Shown here in pieces: positions 54,169 through 61,286 of a DNA stretch of 64,000 bases. A program made the translations under genes and the position numbers. The notes under the pieces are model-generated. The model was not told the DNA's origin. It ran no database searches and was given only the letters and a program-made list of their open reading frames with translations. The stretch's first letter is position 1. Every line of letters starts with the position of its first letter. Source of the stretch: Barnesiella sp. An22 (GTDB lineage: Bacteria; Bacteroidota; Bacteroidia; Bacteroidales; Barnesiellaceae); assembly GCF_002159975.1 (NCBI RefSeq), contig NZ_NFJR01000001.1:558001-622000 (forward strand). Reading direction: 5' to 3'.

Positions 54169-54573
54169 TTAGTTGTCGATAGTCCAACGATTGTTATGAC
54201 GAGCATTGCCAATCTGAATCTCTTTAGCCGAGATTGTAAACTCTTCATATTGCAGAAGGCTATTGGTCGAATCGTAAGTTTCGGCATATTCTACCACATA
54301 CCCTTCTTTGAATGAGAGATGCTTCATCTCTCCACCTTGGCGGTTGGGAAAAGAGATTGTTCCCGACTTGCTCATATAGGTATCAATCATCCACTCGAGA
54401 ATATCGGTATTCCCATCGTCATTTGATTTTACCTTAACATAAATTTTGCCTCCCCGTGTTGTCCCCGTAGGCTGACCTTCGACATCGGTCTGCTGATTGA
54501 GTTCATACCGAACAAACAGAACTTCGCGCTCCTGAATACCATCAGCCGAAATAGTTGCGGTTCTCGTTGCCAT
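54169..54573 (-). CDS. tssD: T6SS tube protein TssD (Hcp)
   Basis: 134 aa, the usual length in Bacteroidota. Motifs: VRYELNQQTDVEGQPTG, RGGKIYVKVKSNDDGNTDIL, EYAETYDSTNSLLQYEEFTI, KEIQIGNARHNNRW. It forms the inner tube of stacked hexamers pushed out by sheath contraction. Located 50 bases after tssC. Confidence 0.93.
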   Translation of the reverse strand: MATRTATISADGIQEREVLFVRYELNQQTDVEGQPTGTTRGGKIYVKVKSNDDGNTDILEWMIDTYMSKSGTISFPNRQGGEMKHLSFKEGYVVEYAETYDSTNSLLQYEEFTISAKEIQIGNARHNNRWTIDN

Positions 54574-54623
54574 AATTTTCGAATTAAATAGTTAAACAAT
54601 TAAATATATGTTACTTACAAATA

Positions 54624-56009
54624 TTACTGTACATTTTGTTCCCAATCGACCCCTGCTGTACCATTATGACCGGTAAGTTCTATCAGGAAGTTTTTTGCGG
54701 CAAAGAATGGTTTAAGTTCTACCTGAATCGATATATCCTTGGTCTCTGGATCCTGATTGATACCCTTCAAGTTATAATTCTCGATCAACTTACCCGGGCC
54801 TTTGTATTCACTCAAGAAATCATGAACAGCCTGTTGTAACTCTGCCTTTACCGAAGAGTTCCAGTTAATGAAGGCTTCATCATTAAAGAAATTCTGGAAT
54901 ACCTTTCCAATCCAATCGAACACTCGTACAATGGGATACTCCTGTAACCCCATTGTTGCCCCGTTATACAGCGAACGATTTGAGAATGCCATCACTCGAC
55001 CATCTTCCTCTACAATAGGTACCACGCCGTGGTCAATAACCGACGCTATTTCCGATTTACGCATCTCCATACGAGCGCCTTTAACATTCGAAAGCGTACC
55101 ATACTTTTTCCCAGCTATACCTTGTGCAATAACCACCTCATCGGTATTTGTCATTCGCCCGGCCAATGCTCCCGAGGCCGGAATATAGACATCTTCATAT
55201 TCGTCTGCCAGTTCCGATTTTTTACGTCCCAATATATAATTACAGGTCATCACTACGTTGGCAAGCTGTACATCCTGACCCTGCAGATTCGCATCATCCA
55301 GTTCTTCTTGCAACATACTGAAATTGAGACTGTCTTTAAAATCGGTAATCAACAATATTTTATTCCGATATGCCGTCGAAGCCCACATTCTTACCACATC
55401 GCTATCACCCAAATAACCGGGTATAACCATTAGGCTGTAATTGTTTTTAAGGCTAAGGCGATCGTAGTATTTCTCTAACTCGTCTCGGACAGCAACAGTA
55501 TCTTCTGAATCATGTGTCCCAAGTTCGGCTTTATCGACATTCATCAAGGTAATGCAGTTGACTTGCGACTGACCTGCATTGGCAAAAAATGAATCGAGGG
55601 TTCGATACGTTATTTCCAGATCCTTGATCTCTTCATGAATTCGCAAAAGATTTGACTGAAGATTTTCTTCGGCTCGTGCACTTTGCTCCTTGCACATATC
55701 CACGATTTGAGTCCGTTCCAAGCCTCCTTTCTCGAGAACATCAATCCACATAGCCAGCTCGTTTTTCAGCCGTTTTCGAGTGTCCTCATACGTTGCATCT
55801 TGCAAAAAGATATTCTTTACAGCCTTACGACGAGGATCCATATTGGCGGCATCTTTAATAAGACCTTTTATCAACTGAAATCCGCCAAATTTATCAAGCT
55901 CTTTTAATTGTGCAGGCAGGAGCTCCTCTGCCTTCAATGAACTGTTAGTGCCTTGAAACTGCAATTGTTCATTATCTGTCTGATTCGATAATTGTTCTTG
56001 TGTTGCCAT
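54624..56009 (-). CDS. tssC: T6SS sheath large subunit TssC
   Basis: 461 aa from ATG 56009 (MATQEQLSNQ); an upstream frame extension overlaps tssB. EDTVAVRDELEKYYDRLSL, LMVIPGYLGDSDVVRMW, NYILGRKKSEL and the C-terminal IQVELKPFFAAKNFLIEL match Bacteroidota TssC (VipB). With TssB it forms the contractile sheath. It follows TssB directly and precedes Hcp, the conserved order. Confidence 0.92.
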   Translation of the reverse strand: MATQEQLSNQTDNEQLQFQGTNSSLKAEELLPAQLKELDKFGGFQLIKGLIKDAANMDPRRKAVKNIFLQDATYEDTRKRLKNELAMWIDVLEKGGLERTQIVDMCKEQSARAEENLQSNLLRIHEEIKDLEITYRTLDSFFANAGQSQVNCITLMNVDKAELGTHDSEDTVAVRDELEKYYDRLSLKNNYSLMVIPGYLGDSDVVRMWASTAYRNKILLITDFKDSLNFSMLQEELDDANLQGQDVQLANVVMTCNYILGRKKSELADEYEDVYIPASGALAGRMTNTDEVVIAQGIAGKKYGTLSNVKGARMEMRKSEIASVIDHGVVPIVEEDGRVMAFSNRSLYNGATMGLQEYPIVRVFDWIGKVFQNFFNDEAFINWNSSVKAELQQAVHDFLSEYKGPGKLIENYNLKGINQDPETKDISIQVELKPFFAAKNFLIELTGHNGTAGVDWEQNVQ

Positions 56010-56019
56010 AGACTTTGAA

Positions 56020-56475
56020 TTAATCTGCATTTTCTATCTCTGCCAACAGAGACTTAAGTACATTTACTAAACTCTCTCGTGAATTGGCCTCTTTAAGTAC
56101 ACTTCTCAAAGACTTATTCTTCTCCAACTGAAAGATGATAGCTTGATACGCGTCTATTTTTGCCTTTTTATCGGAGAGTAAAGCACTCTGTTCAATCAAT
56201 CTATCGTCTTCAAAATCCTTAATTTGTCTGAACTCGAAATCTTCATAAACGACTCCACCTTCTTCCGTATTCAGATCGATACCCTCTTTCGTAGGTCTAT
56301 AATGTTCAAAGACCTCTTTCATACTTCTGGGTTTAAAACCTTCACGCTCCTCATCCGTATTCGGAGCATTATCGGTAAACTGATCGACATAGAGCGTTCT
56401 ATTCTGAGGAAACTCTATAACACCATCTCGAGCCTCTGTATCCAAGACTTTGGTGATAACAGTCTTCTTTGCCAT
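56020..56475 (-). CDS. tssB: T6SS sheath small subunit TssB
   Basis: 151 aa from ATG 56475 (MAKKTVITKV), the usual length of TssB (VipA). The frame is open further up to 56589, adding a 38-residue basic leader (WFGKLIESVSRFFRKPND) and overlapping clpV by 26 bases; I prefer the shorter form. Motifs: TLYVDQFTDNAP, FKPRSMKEVFEHYRPTKEGID, and the C-terminal SLRSVLKEANSRESLVNVL. Its helix feeds into TssC and contains the recognition site for ClpV. Confidence 0.88.
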   Translation of the reverse strand: MAKKTVITKVLDTEARDGVIEFPQNRTLYVDQFTDNAPNTDEEREGFKPRSMKEVFEHYRPTKEGIDLNTEEGGVVYEDFEFRQIKDFEDDRLIEQSALLSDKKAKIDAYQAIIFQLEKNKSLRSVLKEANSRESLVNVLKSLLAEIENAD

Positions 56476-56563
56476 AACTTGTTGTTTTATCGTGTTAATA
56501 TTGATTTTTGGCTGATTTTTCTGAACTGTATCATTCGGCTTTCGAAAAAACCGCGATACGCTT

Positions 56564-58807
56564 TCAATCAATTTCCCAAACCATTTCATTTTTTTCCATA
56601 TCGTGTTTCATTATGACAGTATCGCCAGGTACCACATCGCCAGCGATAATCATCTTAGATAAAGGTCTACGTATCTCTTTCCGAATAATCCCCAATACAG
56701 GCCTTGCTCCATAATGAGTATTGAATCCCACTTTGGTTATGTATTGTTTTGCCGTATCATCAATTTCGAGCTTAATATCCTGCTCATGCAACGACTTCAT
56801 CAGATTCTTAATATGAATATCAAAAATCTTGTATATCATCGATTCTGTGATAGGTGAGAAAGGAATAATTTCGGTAAGACGAGCTAGGAATTCAGGTCTG
56901 AACTGTCCCTGCATAACCTCTAGCATCTGGTCGTGTGTAGGTATACGATTAGCTTCGAACGACTGGAAAATATAATCACTACCAATATTGGAAGTAAAAA
57001 TAATTAAAGCATTGGAGAAGTCGCCGACACGACCGAGCCGATCGTGCAGTTTCCCTTCATCCAATATTTGCAAAAACAAATCAAAGACCGAACGGTGTGC
57101 CTTTTCTATTTCATCAAAAAGCACGACCGAGTAGGGATGCCGACGTATTTGATTGACAAGCAAACCGCCCTCTTCATATCCCACATATCCCGGAGGAGCA
57201 CCATAAAGCAACGATACGGAATGCTCCTCTTTATATTCCGACATATCGAATCGAAGAATCGAAGTTTCATCATCGAACAAAAATTCGGCCAACGCCTTAG
57301 CCAACTCTGTTTTTCCCGTTCCCGTAGGTCCCAAAAAGAAAAACGATCCGATAGGTTGACCCTTTTTGTTTAATCCCGACCGAGATTCATAAATTGCATC
57401 GAGTATACTTTTCACGGCATGATTTTGACCAACCACTCGTCGATGCAATATCTCCTCGGCATTAGACAATTTGATTCGCTCCTCCGATTGCACATTGCCC
57501 ATAGGTATCCCGGTCATGGTAGAAACCACATCTTTTACATAGTCTTTATTCAGAACCGATATTGTTGATGCAGATTCACTTAACTCCAATTTTATTTTTA
57601 CCGAAGCCATTGATCTATCCAACAAGTCAATAGCCGATGAAGGTAAACTATACTCGGGTATGTATCGTTTGGAGAGTCGCACAATTTCTTCTGCCACCCC
57701 CTCTTCTACCTCGACCTTATGAAACTCGACATAAGTAGGTATTTTACTTTTCAAAATCCTTATCGAATCACTCTCCGAAGGTTCTTCTACACTGATTTTC
57801 TCGAAAAAAGAGAGAAGTTCCTTATCTTTTTCTATATCTTTTGTAAAACCTTCGACAGTCGATGTACATATCAATTGAAGCTTACCTTTCGATATCTCTT
57901 TCTTTATTATCGGGACTATACTATTCAACAAAGATTGTTTGTCTTCTATCCGATGAAAATTTTCAACGACCAATACCGGTTGCGAATGTCGACTTATCTC
58001 GTTTACCAATTTCTTAAACCGATCTTCAATCTCACCTTTATAGCTTACACCTTGTGTAATAGCTATCAGATCGAGCTCAACCGGATAGAGATTCTTTAAC
58101 GATGCTGGAAGCGAACCGTCATTTATTCTCTGCAATAATCCATATATCAAACTGCTCTTCCCGACGCCCGGTTCTCCAACAATAATCACATTGGCCTTGT
58201 CTTTACGAGATAAGACTTCGACCATAGAACGTATCTTATCGTCAAGTCCCAATATTGGCAAATGTGGTAACTCTTCTACCAATTCCGTATAATAACGATC
58301 TTCTTTACGCTCATCAGATGTTGTGGTAAAGGACTCTCTCTCCCGACTCGAAATTTTATTCTTTGGTTCATCACCCGAAATAGCCTGTATCACACATTCA
58401 CTCGTAAGAGGCAGTGTTTTCAGTTGATCGGCCGTGAAACCGACTCCCGGAGAAACGATTGCAGCAAGTAGACAATATGTGCTCAAGCAATCCGGGCCTA
58501 ACTTATCGGATAGTTTTTTTGCTTCCCTTATAACACTTTTAGCCTCATCGGAATAACAAATCTCTTTCATCGGATATGCCGATTTCAAAGTCTGCCGCAA
58601 TCTCATATCGGCCCAGTCGAGCAGATAGTAATAATCCGAATCCAATCGATTTTCAATCAAATCAATCAGACCAACATTCTTGTGTAACAACGCTCTAAAG
58701 ATGTGGGCTGGCTCAATTCTTGATGAATTGTTATCCACAACAAATGACTTTACAATATGAAGAAAGTCATCAGGAATTTGAGTGAGGAACTCTGTATATT
58801 TGTCCAT
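56564..58807 (-). CDS. tssH: T6SS sheath-recycling AAA+ ATPase ClpV (TssH), compact form
   Basis: 747 aa, about 100 shorter than usual ClpV. An N-domain (1-145) and two AAA+ modules are present. D1 has Walker A GEPGVGKS (211-218) and pore loop GVSYKGEIEDRFK, but the Walker B end reads VLVVENFHRI with Glu282-Asn283 in place of the usual Asp-Glu, so D1 probably binds but does not hydrolyse ATP. D2 has intact Walker A GPTGTGKTEL (493-502) and Walker B VVLFDEIEKAH. The M-domain coiled coil between D1 and D2 appears missing (about 405-445). It disassembles contracted TssBC sheaths for reuse. First T6SS gene after the antiterminator. Confidence 0.92.
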   Translation of the reverse strand: MDKYTEFLTQIPDDFLHIVKSFVVDNNSSRIEPAHIFRALLHKNVGLIDLIENRLDSDYYYLLDWADMRLRQTLKSAYPMKEICYSDEAKSVIREAKKLSDKLGPDCLSTYCLLAAIVSPGVGFTADQLKTLPLTSECVIQAISGDEPKNKISSRERESFTTTSDERKEDRYYTELVEELPHLPILGLDDKIRSMVEVLSRKDKANVIIVGEPGVGKSSLIYGLLQRINDGSLPASLKNLYPVELDLIAITQGVSYKGEIEDRFKKLVNEISRHSQPVLVVENFHRIEDKQSLLNSIVPIIKKEISKGKLQLICTSTVEGFTKDIEKDKELLSFFEKISVEEPSESDSIRILKSKIPTYVEFHKVEVEEGVAEEIVRLSKRYIPEYSLPSSAIDLLDRSMASVKIKLELSESASTISVLNKDYVKDVVSTMTGIPMGNVQSEERIKLSNAEEILHRRVVGQNHAVKSILDAIYESRSGLNKKGQPIGSFFFLGPTGTGKTELAKALAEFLFDDETSILRFDMSEYKEEHSVSLLYGAPPGYVGYEEGGLLVNQIRRHPYSVVLFDEIEKAHRSVFDLFLQILDEGKLHDRLGRVGDFSNALIIFTSNIGSDYIFQSFEANRIPTHDQMLEVMQGQFRPEFLARLTEIIPFSPITESMIYKIFDIHIKNLMKSLHEQDIKLEIDDTAKQYITKVGFNTHYGARPVLGIIRKEIRRPLSKMIIAGDVVPGDTVIMKHDMEKNEMVWEID

Positions 58808-58822
58808 ATTATTAGAGAATAT

Positions 58823-59398
58823 CTATTCCTTAACAAGTACCAGATCCGTTTTATCTATTTTTATACTTGCACACCCTATATAGTCAATAACTATCGAAAC
58901 TTTTGATTTCGAATCGCTTATACCTGTAATAAATCCTTCCAGTCCTTTGAGATTTCCTCTAACGATTCTTACCCGATCGCCTTTTTTTATTTCTAACGAC
59001 TCCAATGTGATTTCAGAATCACAATTCCCCAGCATGAACTTAAATTGGTCCATCTGCTCACACGGAATTTTTGCTGGCTTACAGTCTCCAGGAGCACGCA
59101 ATAGCCGATAAACAAACGATAATTTTTCTATTTCTTTAACTGTTTCCTCATCGGAGCGTACAAAAACTACGAGTGGTATAACTATTTTCTCTACTTTTTT
59201 CCGCCTATCGGACCATTGATGAATTTCAGATTGAACAGGGACAAAAGTTTCATATCCAAGAGCACTTAACTTTTGAGCTGTTTTTTTCTCACATTTCATT
59301 TGAACTTGAGCTACATACCAATTTTTTGGATACGCTTCGCGAACGATAGCCCCATTAACTATCGTTTCAACGCCCCTTTTTTCGTTGCTCGCATTCAT
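58823..59398 (-). CDS. UpxY-like NusG-paralogue transcription antiterminator
   Basis: 191 aa. NGN domain at about 26-105 (NWYVAQVQMKCEKKTAQKL; ETFVPVQSEIHQWSDRRKKV; IPLVVFV) and a KOW motif at about 137-165 (IKKGDRVRIVRGNLKGLEGF). In Bacteroides, UpxY proteins head capsule operons and prevent premature termination over long distances. Here it is the first gene of the T6SS operon, 15 bases before clpV, so the parallel is that it enables transcription of about 31 kb. It lies directly downstream of an invertible promoter segment, also as in capsule loci. A hairpin in its first 25 codons (59342-59366) may serve for loading. Confidence 0.9.
   Translation of the reverse strand: MNASNEKRGVETIVNGAIVREAYPKNWYVAQVQMKCEKKTAQKLSALGYETFVPVQSEIHQWSDRRKKVEKIVIPLVVFVRSDEETVKEIEKLSFVYRLLRAPGDCKPAKIPCEQMDQFKFMLGNCDSEITLESLEIKKGDRVRIVRGNLKGLEGFITGISDSKSKVSIVIDYIGCASIKIDKTDLVLVKE
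59342..59366 (-). promoter_or_regulatory. hairpin in the 5' end of the antiterminator coding region
   Basis: AACGATAG and CTATCGTT form a perfect 8-bp stem around a 9-base loop within codons 11-19. Specialised NusG paralogues such as LoaP use an RNA hairpin near the 5' end of their target, so this may be a self-loading element. Chance cannot be excluded. Confidence 0.35.
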
Positions 59399-59431
59399 TT
59401 TTGCGTAATTTTACAGAAAGCAAAATGCACG

Positions 59432-59449
59432 TCTCTATCTGAGAGAGCA
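59432..59449 (+). repeat. left inverted repeat (IRL) of the invertible promoter segment
   Basis: TCTCTATCTGAGAGAGCA. It is the exact reverse complement of 59647-59664. Each copy is itself partly palindromic (TCTCT...AGAGA), the structure expected of a tyrosine-recombinase crossover site. Confidence 0.9.
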
Positions 59450-59627
59450 TCCTTTTTAAGAAAGAATTATCATAGAACTATTTAGAATAATAGTCTATAA
59501 AAGATACAAGAAACAAATCCCCTAAAAAGATATTGAGAATTTGAAGTCTAACTTATATGATTTATATTTTTTTTATTGAAAACGATAAAAAAAACTCAAT
59601 CCCCCTTAATATTAATATTTTTTTTAG

Positions 59628-59635
59628 TACTTTTG
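59628..59635 (+). promoter_or_regulatory. -7 box inside the invertible segment
   Basis: TACTTTTG fits TAnnTTTG exactly. The -33 position (near 59604) has TTAA rather than TTTG. In the present orientation it would transcribe toward the 3' end of the recombinase gene, antisense to it. Confidence 0.6.
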
Positions 59636-59646
59636 ATACCTGTAAT

Positions 59647-59664
59647 TGCTCTCTCAGATAGAGA
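59647..59664 (+). repeat. right inverted repeat (IRR) of the invertible promoter segment
   Basis: TGCTCTCTCAGATAGAGA, the exact reverse complement of IRL, with the match ending on both sides at 18 bases. Confidence 0.9.
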
Positions 59665-59714
59665 GATACATGTTGCCCCTTTATAAGATCAGTACTTAAC
59701 TTATCCCAAATAAC

Positions 59715-59744
59715 TCGACAAAATAGGTATAAACAATTTGTCGA
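59715..59744. repeat. inverted repeat between the switch and the recombinase gene
   Basis: TCGACAAA (59715-59722) and TTTGTCGA (59737-59744) are perfect 8-bp arms with 14 bases between. It could be a recombinase accessory site, an operator, or a weak hairpin ending the recombinase mRNA; no T run follows on the minus strand. Confidence 0.45.
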
Positions 59745-59782
59745 ACTCTATTTCAAATTTTATTTACATCTTTTTAAAACCA

Positions 59783-60982
59783 CTACAAATCACTCAAAAT
59801 CAATCTATTTGCCTTATCAATTTTTGAATTTTGAAGAGAATCAAGATAAATTTGAGTGGTTATTTCACTATCATGCCCAAGACCTTTACTAATGACAGAT
59901 AATGAAATACCCTTATCTCGTGCAATCGTTGCCCAAGCATGCCGAGCTACATATGTCGAAAGCGGTACCGATAGATTTATCATTTTACCTATTTTCTTCA
60001 AATTTCGATTTATCTTCATCATCTGATTTCTATATTGCTTGCGCTCTGTCCCATTCTCTACGAGAATCAATGGCAATAAATATTGTGTCTCATTATGATA
60101 TTTCGAAATAATATCGAGAATATCGGGTACCAACTCTACACTGAGTTGCTGACCGGTTTTTTTGCGATAATAAGTTATATACCCATTGGCTATATCTTTC
60201 TTTCGTAAATATGCCATGTCAACAAAACTCATACCTCGAGTATAAAAACTAAATAGTAATATATCCTTGGCAAAATCTAACGCAGGTCGATTACTCGTAT
60301 TCAAGTATTTTATTCTTCTTATATCATCGATTGTTATCGCCCGCTTTGTCGTTTTATCGACTCCGGTATATACTTTACAAAAAGGATGAACATCATTAGT
60401 TATACCTTCTTCTACGGCCGTTCTATATGCTGAACGAAAGTTTCTCATGTAAAACGAAGTCGTATTTCGACTTAAACCTCGATTTCGAAGGTATGCCTCG
60501 TATTGTTCGATAACATCTTTATCCAATTTTGTAAAACTTATATCTATTTCACCTCGAAATTTTCTAAAGCTATGCAATGTACTTTGCATAGCCTCACAGC
60601 TTCTTATCCGACCGAGACTTCTCAATCGCTCAATTTGTTTTCCCAAATATTCAAAAACTCCATTCTTCGACAACGGTTCATCTCGACAAAGAGACATGAG
60701 CTCATTTATCGAATAGTCTTTGTTTTCCATCTCTTCCACCAAGTTTTCAAATCGCTTGATCTCATATTGAATATCTCTTTTTATAGAACACAGATATTCA
60801 TACCTAGGACTATTGGAGTTGGAACAGAGAACTATTCCTATTCTCTCATCCCATTCGTCTTTATAAATATGATACCCGGTATTAAACCGCCTCACCCTAC
60901 GATTTTGAATTACTTGATAATAAATAGTTCCCTCCCTATCTTTCAATGCTGATGGCCGAAATTTAATTTTGATACTTGTCAT
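59783..60982 (-). CDS. tyrosine site-specific recombinase (Bacteroidota invertase type)
   Basis: 399 aa. An N-terminal arm-binding domain (about 1-110), a core-binding SAM-like domain (about 105-205) and a catalytic domain (about 215-390) are visible. Active-site residues: Arg249 (SFYTRGMSFVD), Lys about 274 (YYRKKTGQQ), the Y-x-x-R box (STYVARHAWAT, Arg347) in which Tyr replaces the classical His as is usual in this phylum, His370 (GLGHDSE) and the nucleophile Tyr379 (TTQIYLDSL). Bacteroidota enzymes of this size commonly invert adjacent promoters, and a pair of perfect inverted repeats lies beside the gene. Integration of a mobile element is the alternative role. Confidence 0.93.
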   Translation of the reverse strand: MTSIKIKFRPSALKDREGTIYYQVIQNRRVRRFNTGYHIYKDEWDERIGIVLCSNSNSPRYEYLCSIKRDIQYEIKRFENLVEEMENKDYSINELMSLCRDEPLSKNGVFEYLGKQIERLRSLGRIRSCEAMQSTLHSFRKFRGEIDISFTKLDKDVIEQYEAYLRNRGLSRNTTSFYMRNFRSAYRTAVEEGITNDVHPFCKVYTGVDKTTKRAITIDDIRRIKYLNTSNRPALDFAKDILLFSFYTRGMSFVDMAYLRKKDIANGYITYYRKKTGQQLSVELVPDILDIISKYHNETQYLLPLILVENGTERKQYRNQMMKINRNLKKIGKMINLSVPLSTYVARHAWATIARDKGISLSVISKGLGHDSEITTQIYLDSLQNSKIDKANRLILSDL

Positions 60983-61206
60983 ATTACTCTTTTATTAGGT
61001 TCATTTAATTATTCAATACGTTGCACTCTCTCAAAATACTTTTACGGACCATGATGTTTCATTGCGAACCACATTTGTTCAGATGAAAGTGATATTACGT
61101 TTTTCATATAGATTAAAAGGAAAAGATTACATAACAAGCGATTAGATCTATTGACAAATATACTTCTCCAATTTCAATATGCGTTCACTTCAACATTTAA
61201 ACCACC
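60983..61206. other. leader and promoter region of the recombinase gene
   Basis: No ORF is evident. A minus-strand -7 box TATATTTG lies at 61155-61162 (CAAATATA on the plus strand), which would give the recombinase mRNA a leader of about 165 bases. At 61022-61037 TTGCACTCTCTCAAAA loosely resembles the switch repeats but is too imperfect to call. Confidence 0.4.
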
Positions 61207-61238
61207 AAGGGGGATCCTCCTTTCGGAGAGTCCCCCTT
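61207..61238 (-). terminator. terminator downstream of the secreted-protein gene
   Basis: AAGGGGGATCCTCC (61207-61220) pairs with GGAGAGTCCCCCTT (61225-61238) across a TTTC loop with one internal mismatch region. About 50 bases after the stop at 61287. The AA/TT edges could make it work in both directions, insulating the recombinase region. Confidence 0.75.
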
Positions 61239-61286
61239 TACCTATCTACGACCTCGGTCGTAAAGTATCTTAATGCAGTTAAATTA

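Larger units (their letters stand above)
59432..59664. promoter_or_regulatory. invertible promoter switch (233 bp) controlling the T6SS operon
   Basis: The 197-base AT-rich interior is bounded by perfect 18-bp inverted repeats (59432-59449 and 59647-59664). It contains one consensus -7 box, TACTTTTG at 59628-59635 on the plus strand, and none on the minus strand. As sequenced the promoter points away from the T6SS operon (OFF). Recombination between the repeats would place the box at 59468-59461 on the minus strand, about 60 bases before the ATG of the UpxY-like gene (ON). A tyrosine recombinase gene lies 119 bases away. The layout matches invertible promoters of Bacteroides capsule loci. Inversion itself is inferred. 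Confidence 0.82.

Noticed and set aside
27914-58807. Extracellular contractile injection system (eCIS/PVC) rather than T6SS
   Set aside because: ClpV, TssK, Hcp/VgrG of T6SS type and a PAAR-DUF2235-immunity block are present; eCIS usually lack ClpV and TssK and have LysM tail, tape measure and fibre genes not seen here.
59715-59744. Rho-independent terminator of the recombinase gene
   Set aside because: The 8-bp stem has a 14-base loop and no T run on the minus strand; recorded only as an inverted repeat.
59783-60982. Integrase of an integrative element carrying the T6SS
   Set aside because: Possible, but no relaxase, conjugation genes, tRNA or att direct repeats were seen, whereas perfect inverted repeats around a promoter lie beside it; the invertase role is preferred.
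61022-61040. Third copy of the switch repeat (TTGCACTCTCTCAAAATA)
   Set aside because: Only short partial similarity to TGCTCTCTCAGATAGA with insertions; probably chance in AT-rich DNA.
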